Shown one piece after another: positions 1-8,651 of a DNA stretch of 64,000 nt. Both the position numbers and the translations under genes were made by a program. The stretch comes from Flavisolibacter ginsenosidimutans (lineage in GTDB: Bacteria > Bacteroidota > Bacteroidia > Chitinophagales > Chitinophagaceae): NCBI RefSeq assembly GCF_007970805.1, contig NZ_CP042433.1, positions 930,001 to 994,000 on the forward strand. Direction: 5' to 3'. The number at the start of each line of letters is the position of its first letter. The first letter of the stretch is position 1. The notes under the pieces are model-generated. The model was not told the origin of the DNA, did not search any database, and saw only the letters and a list, made by a program, of their open reading frames with translations.

Positions 1-1
1 A

Positions 2-1396
2 TGCGGAACAACCTTTGTTCCTACCACGTATTCAAAGGCTGGCGCAACCCTGGCAACCGGCGGATCGCAAACAACTTCTTTTATTAATCCTTTGGAGAGT
101 GATTGGAGAAGAGAAACCGTGGCCATTGGCCGCTCAGTATTGGGAACGGGCAACAACGTGCTCATTGCTTTCCGCAACACCAATGACTACGGCAACAACA
201 TCTTTATTGACAACGTAAACATCGTTCCGCTTTTCCGGCGAGACCTTCAGGTACTTTCGATTAATCAGCCGGCTTCGTTAAGCTGCAGCACAAGCCTTAC
301 GCCGTCGATTACGCTAAAGAACAACGGTACGGAAACCATTACCGGCTACAAGGTTCAATACAGCGTTGACAACGGTGCGCCGCAAACCGCAACGGTTGTT
401 ACGGGCGTTTCTATACCGCGGTTTGCAACAGCAACCATTAACCTGTCAACGATGACAACCACGGTAGGCACACACACAATAAAGGTTTATTCTTTTGAAC
501 CCGTAACAGCCAATGGCACAGGCGATGAATACACCTTTAATGATACGTTGACTCGTTCTTTTAACGTATTGAACACCGTGTCTGCTCCGCTGGTGGAAAG
601 CTTTGTTGGAACTGCTTTTCCGCCTGCTAACTGGACGGTATTAAATCCGGATGGCAGCATTACCTGGAGACGTAATGCCGCCGGTAGCAAAAATGCCGGT
701 TCGGCTTATGTAAATACTTATAACTACGCAAGCAATGGACAAATAGACGACCTGGTTACACCCTTTGTTCGTTACAGTGATGTGGATTCTGTTAAGTTGA
801 GCTTTGACCTCGCAGCTTCAACGTACAGTTACCCGGGCAGCACGGCTATCCCGCTTGATACACTCGAAATTCTGGCTTCCAAAGATTGCGGCGCAACGTT
901 TACATCGGTGTACAAAAAATACGGTACCGATTTGCAAACGATCAATGCCCCGAACGATCCGCAGACAGCCGAGTTTATTCCAACCGGTCTGAATCAGTGG
1001 CGTGCTGAGAACATTGACCTCTCGCAGTATTCCGGCAGCAATCAAATTGCCTTGATCTTCCGGGTGACGAACAACTTCGAAAACAATATTTTCATTGACA
1101 ACGTAAACCTGCGTACGCAAATCTTGCCGCCGCAGTTGAAGCAACAAGGTTATGTCGTTTACCCTTCAACCTTCCACAACAGCTTTGGCGTGTGGCATTA
1201 TCAGACACCGACAAACCTGAAATTCCTGAACGTGTATAATTCTGCCGGGCAACTGGTTTGGACAAAACAGTTCAGCGGCAATGCCGACCGGCAAATGACG
1301 ATTGATTTGACAGGAAAAGCAGCCGGCGTTTACATGGTTGAACTGGGCTACACCGACGCAAGCCGGAACGTAACGCAGAAGGTTGTGAAATATTGA
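2..1396 (+). CDS. T9SS-sorted secreted adhesin-like protein (5' partial)
   Basis: The frame is open from base 2, so the N-terminus lies outside the window. The visible ~464 residues contain two copies of a jelly-roll-like module of the choice-of-anchor J kind. Each copy opens with a CGxTF motif and ends with NNIFIDNVN (near bases 194-217 and 1082-1105). Between the modules is a CARDB/Ig-like segment. The last ~80 residues form a type IX secretion type A sorting domain: a beta-rich block starting YVVYPS, then a GVYMVEL motif and a basic, aromatic end. By family knowledge the protein is exported by the T9SS and anchored on or released from the cell surface. The ligand or substrate cannot be read from this part. 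Confidence 0.85.
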   Translation, partial: CGTTFVPTTYSKAGATLATGGSQTTSFINPLESDWRRETVAIGRSVLGTGNNVLIAFRNTNDYGNNIFIDNVNIVPLFRRDLQVLSINQPASLSCSTSLTPSITLKNNGTETITGYKVQYSVDNGAPQTATVVTGVSIPRFATATINLSTMTTTVGTHTIKVYSFEPVTANGTGDEYTFNDTLTRSFNVLNTVSAPLVESFVGTAFPPANWTVLNPDGSITWRRNAAGSKNAGSAYVNTYNYASNGQIDDLVTPFVRYSDVDSVKLSFDLAASTYSYPGSTAIPLDTLEILASKDCGATFTSVYKKYGTDLQTINAPNDPQTAEFIPTGLNQWRAENIDLSQYSGSNQIALIFRVTNNFENNIFIDNVNLRTQILPPQLKQQGYVVYPSTFHNSFGVWHYQTPTNLKFLNVYNSAGQLVWTKQFSGNADRQMTIDLTGKAAGVYMVELGYTDASRNVTQKVVKY

Positions 1397-1422
1397 TTCC
1401 GAATGCAAAATATCTCGTTCAA

Positions 1423-1450
1423 GTCCCGCAATTTTAGCGGGACTTTTTTT
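1423..1450 (+). terminator. Rho-independent terminator after the T9SS cargo gene
   Basis: A perfect 7-bp stem (gtcccgc / gcgggac) with a 7-nt loop is followed by seven T residues, 26 bases after the stop codon. Confidence 0.85.
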
Positions 1451-1460
1451 GTTCTGCCGC

Positions 1461-1468
1461 TACCTTTG
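1461..1468 (+). promoter_or_regulatory. -7 promoter box (TACCTTTG) for mqnE
   Basis: This matches the Bacteroidota TAnnTTTG -7 element. It ends only 5 nt before the mqnE ATG, so transcription would start at or next to the start codon. No convincing TTTG -33 element is found at the usual 19-21 nt spacing; the upstream terminator occupies that region. Confidence 0.5.
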
Positions 1469-1473
1469 CGGTC

Positions 1474-2595
1474 ATGTTAACAGCAGAAAAAACACTTTAC
1501 AAAGACCAGTCTCCGGCCCTGCAGAACATTGCGGAAAAAATTGGTAACGGTGAACGTATCAATGAGGAAGAAGGCCTCCTTCTTTTTGAAAAGGGAAGCC
1601 TTTCTTTTTTGGGCTCACTTGCCAACAGCGTTCGTGAAAGATTGCACGGCGACAATGTTTATTTCAACCGCAATTTTCATATTGAACCCACGAATGTTTG
1701 TGTTTTTTCCTGCAACTTCTGCGCTTATTCGCAGTTATACGCCCATCGGGAAGAAGGCTGGGAACTAAGTCTTGACCAGATGTTGAACATCGTTAAAAGC
1801 TATGACTCGCAACCAGTCACTGAGGTTCACATTGTGGGCGGCGTTCATCCAAAAATGAATCTTTATTTTTTTGTTGACTTGTTGAAAGCAATCAAGGCTT
1901 ACCGCTCTGATTTGCACATCAAGGCTTTTACGGCAGTTGAACTCGACTACATGTTTCGCAAGGCCAAAGTTTCGGTTGATGAAGGCGTTCAGATTTTGAA
2001 AGAAGCCGGCTTGAATTCCATTCCCGGTGGCGGCGCCGAAATTTTTGCAGAAGACATTCGCCAAAAAATTTGTGCAGATAAAGTGGACGCCGAAGGTTGG
2101 TTGAAAATTCACGAAGCCATTCACAACGCAGGCCTCCACAGCAATGCCACGATGCTTTACGGGCACATTGAAAGCTATTCGCATCGCATTGACCACATGA
2201 GCCGCCTGCGCCAATTGCAGGATAAAACCGGCGGCTTCAATACCTTCATTCCGTTGAAATTTCGCAACGGCGACAATGACATGAGCCACGTGCCCGAAGT
2301 GAGCCTTATAGAGGATTTAAAAATGTATTCCGTTGCCCGCATTTTCATGGACAACTTTCCGCACCTGAAAGCCTACTGGCCAATGTTGGGCAGAAAAAAC
2401 GCACAACTTTCACTGGCTTTTGGTGTGGATGATATTGACGGTACGATTGACGACACGACGAAGATTTATTCAATGGCCGGCGCCGAAGAACAGAAGCCCG
2501 CAATGAGCACGGAAGATCTGGTTACGTTAATCAAACAAGTGAACAGAAAACCGGTAGAAAGGGATACGTTGTACAATGTAGTAAAGGAGTTCTGA
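1474..2595 (+). CDS. mqnE: Aminofutalosine synthase MqnE (radical SAM)
   Basis: This 373-residue radical SAM enzyme carries the CxxxCxxC cluster motif at C76, C80 and C83, followed by the GGVHP and PGGGAEIF motifs typical of the MqnE/MqnC family. The C-terminal part, with its IDGTIDDTTKIYSMAGAEE region, matches my recollection of Bacteroidota MqnE rather than the cyclase MqnC. MqnE joins 3-[(1-carboxyvinyl)oxy]benzoate to the adenosyl radical to form aminofutalosine in the futalosine route to menaquinone. No other mqn gene is in the window, so the pathway is scattered. The gene is monocistronic, between a terminator and a large inverted repeat. Confidence 0.9.
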   Translation: MLTAEKTLYKDQSPALQNIAEKIGNGERINEEEGLLLFEKGSLSFLGSLANSVRERLHGDNVYFNRNFHIEPTNVCVFSCNFCAYSQLYAHREEGWELSLDQMLNIVKSYDSQPVTEVHIVGGVHPKMNLYFFVDLLKAIKAYRSDLHIKAFTAVELDYMFRKAKVSVDEGVQILKEAGLNSIPGGGAEIFAEDIRQKICADKVDAEGWLKIHEAIHNAGLHSNATMLYGHIESYSHRIDHMSRLRQLQDKTGGFNTFIPLKFRNGDNDMSHVPEVSLIEDLKMYSVARIFMDNFPHLKAYWPMLGRKNAQLSLAFGVDDIDGTIDDTTKIYSMAGAEEQKPAMSTEDLVTLIKQVNRKPVERDTLYNVVKEF

Positions 2596-2600
2596 TCATG

Positions 2601-2675
2601 AGTTACTGTGTTACTAAGTTAATACGTTGCTATGTGCTTACAGGCTGCATTTGTTAACTTAGTAAAACAGTAACT
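2601..2675. repeat. Intergenic inverted repeat A (22-bp arms)
   Basis: The arms at 2601-2622 and 2654-2675 are complementary at 21 of 22 positions around a 31-nt spacer. The left arm contains the word GTTACT twice, and the right arm and its flank repeat AGTAAC/TTAACTT. It lies between the convergent mqnE and sdaA genes, where it could end transcription from both sides. It belongs to the self-similar repeat class described in the findings. Confidence 0.85.
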
Positions 2676-2687
2676 TATTAACTTCAC

Positions 2688-4115
2688 TTAGCACTCGCTC
2701 AAGCTCAAAGGAATATTAACGGCCAGCCCGCCTTCAGCGGTTTCCTTGTATTTGGAATTCATGTCCAGCGCCGTTTCCCACATGGTTTCGACAACAACAT
2801 CCAGCGAAACTTTTGCGTAATCGGGAGAGCTTTGCAAAGCGAGTTGCGAAGCTGTGATGGCTTTGATAGCGCCCATCGTGTTTCGTTCAATGCAGGGCAC
2901 TTGCACGAGGCCGGCAATCGGATCGCAGGTCATGCCCAAATGATGCTCCATCGCAATTTCCGCTGCCATTAAGGCTTGCCTTTGCGTACCGCCCATCACT
3001 TCCGTTAGTGCCGCCGCCGCCATTGAAGACGATACGCCGATTTCTGCCTGGCATCCGCCCATCGCGGCAGAAATCGTTGCGCCTTTTTTGAAGATGCTTC
3101 CAACTTCCGATGCCGTGAGCAAAAATTGAATCACTTTTTCTTCCGTTGCGTTTTCGCCAAACACAAGGTAATAATGCAGCACGGCGGGAATGACACCGGC
3201 TGCACCGTTCGTGGGCGCCGTTACCACTCTGCCAAAGGCCGCGTTTTCTTCGTTCACCGCAAGGGCAAAACAACTCACCCAATCCAAAATGTATTGAAAG
3301 GAATTGCCTCCTTGTTTAATGGCTTCGATCCACTCTTCGTGCGACGAATATTTTCTCTCTTTAAGCAGGCGTTTAGCCAGGTCGGCCGCCCTTCTTTTTA
3401 CAAACAATCCTCCCGGCAACGTACCTGTTGTATGGCAACCGCGAAAAGTGCATTCTTTCATCACCTGCCAGGTTTTTAAAACGCCTTCTTTTGTTTCTTT
3501 TTCTGATCGCCAGGTGTTTTCATTTTCCAATACTACTTCGTGAATGGCAAGACCTGTTTTCAAACACCAATGCAACAAATCAGCAGAAGAATTTATCGGG
3601 AATGGAAGCGAAACGGCGTTGCCTGTATTGGCCTTCTCTCCTTCCTGTACGACAAAACCGCCGCCGATAGAATAATAGGTTTCCGAAATTTTTTCACCGT
3701 TTTTTAAATCGGCGAGAAAGCTTAATCCATTGGGATGAAACGGCAGCGATTCCGAGAGTAAGAAATCAATATCTTCTGTTGGGTTAAAGGGAATTTCGTG
3801 CAAGCTCCCCAAAACAATCCGTTTCATTGCGGTGATATCGTCAACCTTTGCGTTAATGTTTTCGACCTCGAAGGTTACGGGGTCATCACCGCTCAAGCCC
3901 AGTAAAACGGCAATGTCAGTTCCGTGGCCTTTGCCCGTTTTGGCCAGTGAGCCGTAAAGCAAAACGTTCAAACTCCTGACGGATTGAAGCAAATTTTTCT
4001 TCTGAAGCGTCTCGACGAATTTTTGCGCGGCACGCCAGGGACCAAGCGTGTGCGAAGACGAAGGGCCAACCCCAATTTTGAACATGTCAAATACCGAAAT
4101 CGCTTCGTGTGCCAC
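2688..4115 (-). CDS. sdaA: L-serine ammonia-lyase, single-chain iron-sulfur type
   Basis: This 475-residue protein has an N-terminal beta domain ([16 protein letters not shown], residues 7-22) fused to the catalytic alpha domain, as in enterobacterial SdaA. The three cysteines that bind the [4Fe-4S] cluster are visible at C355 (GGCQAEIG), C397 (MTCDP) and C408 (VPCIERN), with the same spacing as E. coli C343, C385 and C396. It deaminates L-serine to pyruvate and ammonia in the cytosol. The start is GTG (4113-4115): the protein begins with the conserved [10 protein letters not shown] segment and there is no in-frame ATG between the promoter box and this codon. A TACCTTTG box lies 17 nt upstream. 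Confidence 0.93.
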   Translation of the reverse strand: MAHEAISVFDMFKIGVGPSSSHTLGPWRAAQKFVETLQKKNLLQSVRSLNVLLYGSLAKTGKGHGTDIAVLLGLSGDDPVTFEVENINAKVDDITAMKRIVLGSLHEIPFNPTEDIDFLLSESLPFHPNGLSFLADLKNGEKISETYYSIGGGFVVQEGEKANTGNAVSLPFPINSSADLLHWCLKTGLAIHEVVLENENTWRSEKETKEGVLKTWQVMKECTFRGCHTTGTLPGGLFVKRRAADLAKRLLKERKYSSHEEWIEAIKQGGNSFQYILDWVSCFALAVNEENAAFGRVVTAPTNGAAGVIPAVLHYYLVFGENATEEKVIQFLLTASEVGSIFKKGATISAAMGGCQAEIGVSSSMAAAALTEVMGGTQRQALMAAEIAMEHHLGMTCDPIAGLVQVPCIERNTMGAIKAITASQLALQSSPDYAKVSLDVVVETMWETALDMNSKYKETAEGGLAVNIPLSLSEC

Positions 4116-4132
4116 GGAATGAAGAATTTATA

Positions 4133-4140
4133 CAAAGGTA
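4133..4140 (-). promoter_or_regulatory. -7 promoter box (TACCTTTG) for sdaA
   Basis: Read on the minus strand, this TAnnTTTG match would place the transcription start about 10-13 nt before the GTG start codon of the serine dehydratase gene. No good -33 match was found at the expected spacing. Confidence 0.5.
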
Positions 4141-4236
4141 GCCGACAAACAGGCTTTCGAGTTTTTACGCTGCATCGTCTTTCTTCAGCGAAGAATAAAA
4201 TTCATTTAGCCAGAGAGAAATAAAACGGTACTACGC

Positions 4237-4710
4237 CTAATCCACGCTTACCAATTCAATTGTAAATATCAGAATTGAATTGGCCGGGATGCTTCCACTT
4301 GCCCTGCTGCCGTAGCCCAGTGAAGGCGGAATGTACACATGGATTTTGCCGCCGGTTTTAATTTGAATAGCGCCGTTGCGAAAGCCCGTAATCAAATCAC
4401 CAAGGCTAAACGTTGCGGGTTGGCCGGCACTTGTATGATCAAACACGGTCCCGTTGGTTAGTTTGCCTTCGTAGTTCACGGTAACCGTGCTGCAACCGTT
4501 TGGCTGCTTGCCGCTTCCCGGGTTGTCAACCGCATAAAAAATGCCGCTGCAATGTTGAGTGGCCGTAATGTTGTTAGACGTTAGATAAGCTTGTACGGAA
4601 GCAACTTCGGAAGACGGCGCCACGATGCCGCATTCGTTATAATCGCATTTATTTTTTGAACAGCTTAGAAAAAGTGCGGCAACAAGAGCGATCAGAAAAA
4701 ATTTCTTCAT
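4237..4710 (-). CDS. FKBP-type peptidyl-prolyl isomerase lipoprotein
   Basis: This 157-residue protein has a lipoprotein signal peptide (hydrophobic run, then FLSC at residues 14-17). A single FKBP domain fills the C-terminal ~100 residues: VTVNYEGKL, GTVFDHT, ITGFRNGAIQIKTGGK, IPPSLGYGSR and IPANSILIFTIEL are all recognisable FKBP blocks. It probably catalyses proline isomerisation to help folding in the periplasm or at a membrane surface. Extra cysteines follow the lipobox (CDYNEC), possibly a disulfide. It lies 21 bp downstream of the small membrane gene at 4732-5049 on the same strand and may be cotranscribed with it. Confidence 0.88.
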   Translation of the reverse strand: MKKFFLIALVAALFLSCSKNKCDYNECGIVAPSSEVASVQAYLTSNNITATQHCSGIFYAVDNPGSGKQPNGCSTVTVNYEGKLTNGTVFDHTSAGQPATFSLGDLITGFRNGAIQIKTGGKIHVYIPPSLGYGSRASGSIPANSILIFTIELVSVD

Positions 4711-4731
4711 AGAAAGATGTTTACGATAAAG

Positions 4732-5049
4732 TCAGTGTTCATTTTCTTTTTTTCGCAGCAGGCTTTGATAATCTGATTCGTTTTGGTCCCACCGGTGACG
4801 AGCCGAAAAGATGGTTACAAAAACACCGATGCCGGCGAGCGCCACCAGTATGACAATAATCAACGATGAATACTGGCGCAATTCGTTGTCGGCCTTGCCG
4901 TACCAGCCCGAAACCAAATTCACCACAAAGGCAATGGCCAACACAGCAAATAAAGGCAGGCCTATTGAAAATTTTCGCAAAAATTGTTTTTTGTGTTGGC
5001 GTTGTTCCTGCCAGTACTGCACAAATTTTTCTTCTTCGGGCGTCAGCAT
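4732..5049 (-). CDS. Small two-helix membrane protein, unknown function
   Basis: From the ATG at 5047-5049 this encodes 105 residues. It has a charged N-terminus (MLTPEEEKF, then a QEQRQHKKQF stretch), one membrane segment at about 29-48 (GLPLFAVLAIAFVVNLVSGW), a second at about 62-81, and a charged tail. A longer reading upstream would run through the tRNA-Cys gene, so the internal ATG was chosen. The ATG directly abuts the T-tract of the tRNA terminator, which leaves no room for a separate leader. I do not recognise the family. The FKBP lipoprotein gene follows after 21 bp. Confidence 0.75.
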   Translation of the reverse strand: MLTPEEEKFVQYWQEQRQHKKQFLRKFSIGLPLFAVLAIAFVVNLVSGWYGKADNELRQYSSLIIVILVALAGIGVFVTIFSARHRWDQNESDYQSLLRKKENEH

Positions 5050-5084
5050 AAAAAAAATCCCGTCCCGCTTTTGGCGGAACGGGA
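5050..5084 (-). terminator. Terminator of tRNA-Cys, abutting the next start codon
   Basis: On the minus strand an 11-bp stem (one G-U pair, 5-nt loop) is followed by eight T residues. It ends transcription of tRNA-Cys five bases past the mature 3' end. The T-tract touches the ATG of the following gene. Confidence 0.85.
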
Positions 5085-5088
5085 AGTG

Positions 5089-5159
5089 AGGTACCGAGCA
5101 GATTCGAACTGCTGTACGAGCTTTTGCAGAGCTCTGCCTAGCCACTCGGCCACGGTACC
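5089..5159 (-). tRNA. tRNA-Cys (anticodon GCA)
   Basis: The 71-nt cloverleaf has a 7-bp acceptor stem (GGTACCG / CGGTACC) with discriminator T, a D-loop region GGCCGAGTGGCTAGGC, and an anticodon stem GAGCT/AGCTC with loop CTGCAAA giving anticodon GCA. The T-loop is TTCGAAT. The 3' CCA is not encoded. A strong terminator follows immediately. Length and discriminator fit bacterial tRNA-Cys. Confidence 0.95.
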
Positions 5160-5167
5160 AGAGAATA

Positions 5168-5247
5168 GAAGTCAGAAGTCAAAATTCGGTAGTCAGAAGG
5201 AAATTAATTTTTCAGTTCACCTCTGATTTCTGACCTCTGATATCTGA
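5168..5247. repeat. Intergenic inverted repeat B (TCAGAA word)
   Basis: The left arm 5168-5182 (words GTCAGAA) pairs with the right arm 5223-5237 (words TTCTGA/CTCTGAT) at 12 of 15 positions. Both flanks continue the same words: AGTCAGAAG on the left, CTCTGATATCTGATTT on the right. It lies upstream of tRNA-Cys (minus) and of the nucleoside phosphorylase gene (plus), so here it is not between convergent genes. Confidence 0.65.
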
Positions 5248-5330
5248 TTTCCGTTTCCAAAGAGCGGGTGCGAAAATAGGAGTTTTTTTGAAATAGAATG
5301 GCCGATATTTGAACCCAACATTTTTTTCTC

Positions 5331-6206
5331 ATGCAACGAATTGCAGAATCGGAATTAATCATCAATCCACGCGGCGCAGTCTATCATTTGGATGTCCGGC
5401 CCGAAGAATTGGCGCAAACCATCATTACCGTTGGCGACCCTGATCGGGTTTCGGCCGTCTCGAAATATTTTGACGAAGTAGAAGTCAAACGGCAGCACCG
5501 TGAGTTTATCACACACACGGGACGTATCGGACAAAAGCGCTTTTCCGTGGTTTCAACCGGCATTGGCCCCGACAATATTGACATCGTGTTGAACGAACTG
5601 GATGCGCTGGTGAACATTGATTTTCAAACGCGGCAAATCAAAGAAACCCTGTCATCGTTAGATATTGTGCGCATCGGCACGTCGGGCTCCTTGCAGGAAG
5701 ACATTCCCGTTGACAGTTACGTGGCTTCCACGCACGGTTTGGGTCTTGATAACCTGTTGAATTTTTACCGCCTTGACCACAACGAACAGGAACGTCAACT
5801 GCTCCAATCCTTCATCACGCATACGCAACTGAATGCGCAAATTACCAATCCTTACATCAGTCTTGCCGGTGCTTCGTTGCTGAAAAATTTCGTGGACGGC
5901 TTTCATCAGGGCATTACGGTTACTTGTCCGGGTTTTTACGGTCCGCAGGGTCGTGTGCTTCGGCTGGGCGTAAAAAATCCTGACCTGATTAACCAACTCA
6001 CTGACTTTCGTTTTGGCCAGCACCGCATCACCAATTTCGAAATGGAAACATCGGCCATTTATGGTTTGGGTAAACTGCTCGGCCATCATTGTCTTTCATT
6101 AAGCGCCATCGTAGCAAACCGCGTGGCAAAAGAATTTTCAAAAGACAGCGCAAAGACCATTGATGCACTTATTCAAAAAACTTTGTCCATTCTTTCATCC
6201 AATTAA
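5331..6206 (+). CDS. Nucleoside phosphorylase (uridine phosphorylase-like)
   Basis: This 291-residue member of the purine nucleoside/uridine phosphorylase superfamily has the phosphate-binding GDPDRV motif near residues 35-40, STGIGPDNIDIV, RIGTSGSLQ and, near the C-terminus, the ribose-binding FEMETSAIY segment. Such enzymes cleave nucleosides with phosphate to ribose-1-phosphate and free base in the cytosol. Uridine is the most likely substrate, but specificity cannot be settled by eye. It ends 2 bp before dapF and is probably cotranscribed with it. Confidence 0.85.
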   Translation: MQRIAESELIINPRGAVYHLDVRPEELAQTIITVGDPDRVSAVSKYFDEVEVKRQHREFITHTGRIGQKRFSVVSTGIGPDNIDIVLNELDALVNIDFQTRQIKETLSSLDIVRIGTSGSLQEDIPVDSYVASTHGLGLDNLLNFYRLDHNEQERQLLQSFITHTQLNAQITNPYISLAGASLLKNFVDGFHQGITVTCPGFYGPQGRVLRLGVKNPDLINQLTDFRFGQHRITNFEMETSAIYGLGKLLGHHCLSLSAIVANRVAKEFSKDSAKTIDALIQKTLSILSSN

Positions 6207-6208
6207 TC

Positions 6209-6997
6209 ATGCGCCTTCATTTCTATAAATACCAGGGAACCGGAAATGACTTTGTCATCTTCGACAACCGCGAGAACAAGATTCAGCTTACACGAAAGCA
6301 GGTTGCTTTTCTTTGCGACCGTCGCTTTGGCGTTGGCGCCGACGGCCTGATGTTGCTGAACCCTCATCCGCAATACGATTTTGAAATGAAATATTATAAC
6401 GCCGACGGGCGCGAAAGCACCATGTGCGGAAACGGTGGCCGTTGCCTTGTAAAATTTGCCGATGAGACGGGCATCCTGAAATCACAATACCACTTCATTG
6501 CGGTTGACGGTGAACACGAAGCGAGGATTGAAGCCAACGGCAACGTAGCGCTAAAGATGAACGATGTATCGGATGTTCAGTCGCGTTATAACAAGTATGT
6601 GCTAAATACCGGTTCGCCGCATTACGTGGAGATTGTTGAAAATGTAATGGGACTTGATGTGTACCACGCTGGCCGTGCCGTACGTTACAACGATGAATTT
6701 AAAAATGAAGGTGTCAACGTGAACTTTGTGCAGCAAACCGGAGAACCCGATAAAATAATTGTACGTACCTACGAACGCGGCGTGGAGGATGAAACCTATT
6801 CCTGCGGCACCGGCGTTACGGCATCAGCCCTTGTGAACTATCACAACGAGAACGGCTACAACTACGTTTGCGTGCAAACCAAAGGCGGAATGTTGAACGT
6901 TGAATTTGACAAGACAGAAAACGGGTTCAAAAACATCTGGCTCATTGGTCCCGCAACGAAAGTTTTTGAAGGAGAGATTGAGATTTCTGATTTCTGA
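6209..6997 (+). CDS. dapF: Diaminopimelate epimerase
   Basis: This 262-residue enzyme has both catalytic cysteines in their signature contexts: C73 in NADGRESTMCGNGGR and C199 in YSCGTGVTA. The N-terminal GTGNDF motif is also present. It interconverts LL- and meso-diaminopimelate for lysine and peptidoglycan synthesis. The ATG follows the phosphorylase stop codon by 2 bp. The last codons overlap the left arm of inverted repeat I. Confidence 0.95.
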   Translation: MRLHFYKYQGTGNDFVIFDNRENKIQLTRKQVAFLCDRRFGVGADGLMLLNPHPQYDFEMKYYNADGRESTMCGNGGRCLVKFADETGILKSQYHFIAVDGEHEARIEANGNVALKMNDVSDVQSRYNKYVLNTGSPHYVEIVENVMGLDVYHAGRAVRYNDEFKNEGVNVNFVQQTGEPDKIIVRTYERGVEDETYSCGTGVTASALVNYHNENGYNYVCVQTKGGMLNVEFDKTENGFKNIWLIGPATKVFEGEIEISDF

Positions 6998-7058
6998 TTT
7001 CTTCTTTTCTGCAAAAGCCATCCGCGTTTACGCAATCTCAAAATTCAAATTAGAAATC
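6982..7058. repeat. Inverted repeat I overlapping the end of dapF (ATTTCTG word)
   Basis: The left arm 6982-7000 is GATTTCTGATTTCTGATTT. The right arm 7041-7058 is complementary to it apart from one indel and a few mismatches. The arm is a tandem of ATTTCTG words, as in the other self-similar repeats. It includes the dapF stop codon and ends 4 bp before the Nudix start. Confidence 0.5.
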
Positions 7059-7062
7059 ATTC

Positions 7063-7521
7063 ATGTTCAGCCTTCGCGTTTACGGCATTTTAATCAACGA
7101 CCGCAACGAATTGCTGGTAAGTGATGAATACATTCGCGGTGGTTACTACACCAAATTTCCCGGCGGTGGATTGGAGTTTGGCGAAGGCACCCGCGATTGC
7201 CTGAAACGCGAATTCATGGAAGAAATGAATTTGAAAGTAGAGATAGGCGAACACATTTATACCACCGATTTTTACCAGATGTCGGCCTTTCGTCCCGACC
7301 AGCAAATCATTTCCATTTATTATTACGCGAAGGCGCTGGAAGAAATTACCGTTCCCTTGCGCAGCGCACCTTTTCAATTTGATGAAGCGCAACTGAAAAT
7401 TTACGAGGTGCAAAAAGAAATTGAAACGTTTCGCTTTATTCCTCTCGATAAAATTTCAGAAAAAGATCTTACGTTGCCGATTGACAAATTAGTGGTGCAA
7501 ATGGTTAAGAAAAACCCTTAA
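7063..7521 (+). CDS. Nudix hydrolase
   Basis: This 152-residue protein carries a Nudix box at about residues 34-56: the G-x5-E-x7-REFxEE pattern is intact, although the usual glycine after EEx is Asn (EEMNL). An FPGGGLEFGEG lead-in precedes it. Nudix enzymes cleave nucleoside diphosphates linked to another moiety; the substrate here is unknown. The gene follows dapF and overlaps the convergent transporter gene by 4 bp (7518-7521). Confidence 0.87.
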   Translation: MFSLRVYGILINDRNELLVSDEYIRGGYYTKFPGGGLEFGEGTRDCLKREFMEEMNLKVEIGEHIYTTDFYQMSAFRPDQQIISIYYYAKALEEITVPLRSAPFQFDEAQLKIYEVQKEIETFRFIPLDKISEKDLTLPIDKLVVQMVKKNP

Positions 7522-8318
7522 CCAGCCGTTGGTATCGGCGTTAATGCTTCCTCCTGTCCCATCGCCGCTTTTTTCATCTTGCGAGCCACATCGTGTCCTA
7601 AATATTTCTCCATCCTCTTTTCTACCAAAACAATGACAGGCGTGAGTACCAATGCCATGGTAAACTTGTAGCAATAGTTTACGATGCCGATGCCGAGGAT
7701 CAATTGCCAGGGAAACACGCCGCTAAACGCGATGAACAAAACAATGTAGCTGTCCACCAACTGCGACACCACCGTTGAACCCGTGGCCCGCAGCCAGATG
7801 TGTTTATCGCCGGTGATCTTTTTTATTTTGTGGAAAATGTAAACATCAACCAACTGGCTGACCAAAAACGCAACAAGGCTGCCGATGATGATGCGCATAC
7901 CTTGCCCAAAGATGGCGTTGAAGGAAGTTTGCATGTTGTCAATGCCGCTGCTCTTTTGACTACCCAACCAAAAATCCGCTGGCGGCGTACCGATGGCAAG
8001 AAAATACATCAGGAAAGCGTACGAAATCAAACCAATGGCGGTAAAAGAAATACGGCGCACGACTTTCGGCCCGTAAAACTCATTGACGATGTCGGTGATG
8101 ACAAACTCGAGTGGCCAAAGCAAAACGCCGCAGGTTAAATTAAAGGCCAGTCCACTTTGACCAAACAAAGAAAAGTTTGCGGGATGCAGCCCGAATAATT
8201 TTTCAAGCGAAAAAATCTTAGTGCCGATGGATTCGGCAATCAAGGCGTTGGCAACAAAAAAAGCCGAAATGCCCAGCAGCAGTTTCGTGGGTTTGTCTTT
8301 TAAAATATTAGCGACCAT
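7518..8318 (-). CDS. yhhQ: Queuosine precursor transporter, YhhQ/VUT family
   Basis: This 266-residue integral membrane protein has about six hydrophobic segments. It has the family hallmarks: an acidic residue in FVITDIVNEFYG and the later SQLVDVYIFHKIK and STVVSQLVDSYIV segments. YhhQ proteins import queuosine precursors (preQ0/preQ1) for tRNA wobble modification. No que genes are in the window. The 3' end overlaps the Nudix gene by 4 bp in convergent orientation; the 5' end overlaps the stop of the small membrane gene at 8308-8601 by 11 bp, suggesting cotranscription. Confidence 0.87.
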   Translation of the reverse strand: MVANILKDKPTKLLLGISAFFVANALIAESIGTKIFSLEKLFGLHPANFSLFGQSGLAFNLTCGVLLWPLEFVITDIVNEFYGPKVVRRISFTAIGLISYAFLMYFLAIGTPPADFWLGSQKSSGIDNMQTSFNAIFGQGMRIIIGSLVAFLVSQLVDVYIFHKIKKITGDKHIWLRATGSTVVSQLVDSYIVLFIAFSGVFPWQLILGIGIVNYCYKFTMALVLTPVIVLVEKRMEKYLGHDVARKMKKAAMGQEEALTPIPTAG

Positions 8319-8601
8319 TGAGATGAAGTATGTAAAAAACTTGAAAGATTAAAAATAGCGAATTGGCAACCATCAACCATTTTGGAACGGGATTCAAGCC
8401 CGCACGTTTTACAAAAAATAAAAGCGCATAACAAACAAGTGCAACCGGATTTAACAACGCCGACATAAAATAACCGATGATGATGATGGTCGCTTCGGCA
8501 TCCTGATTTTGAAACCAACGACCGAATTGTAAAGAGAGTGCTAAAAGAAAAAAGCAGTTGCAAACAAAAGCCAGTCGCGACAAAAATAAAAGCCAGCGCA
8601 T
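8308..8601 (-). CDS. Small membrane protein, unknown
   Basis: From ATG 8599-8601 this gives 97 residues (starting MRWLLFLSRL) with three hydrophobic segments at about 3-22, 36-58 and 75-92. A longer start upstream would enter the 5' region of the divergent yfhO-like gene, so the internal ATG is preferred. It overlaps the transporter start by 11 bp and so lies first in a two-gene unit. The family is not recognised. Confidence 0.65.
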   Translation of the reverse strand: MRWLLFLSRLAFVCNCFFLLALSLQFGRWFQNQDAEATIIIIGYFMSALLNPVALVCYALLFFVKRAGLNPVPKWLMVANSLFLIFQVFYILHLNGR

Positions 8602-8651
8602 GGACAATATTAGGTCAAATGAGTTTATTTTGTCGCGTTTAAACTGAACGT

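Noticed and set aside
1474..2595. Cyclic dehypoxanthinyl futalosine synthase MqnC instead of MqnE
   Set aside because: The families share the cluster motif, but the length and C-terminal IDGTIDDTTKIY region fit MqnE better.
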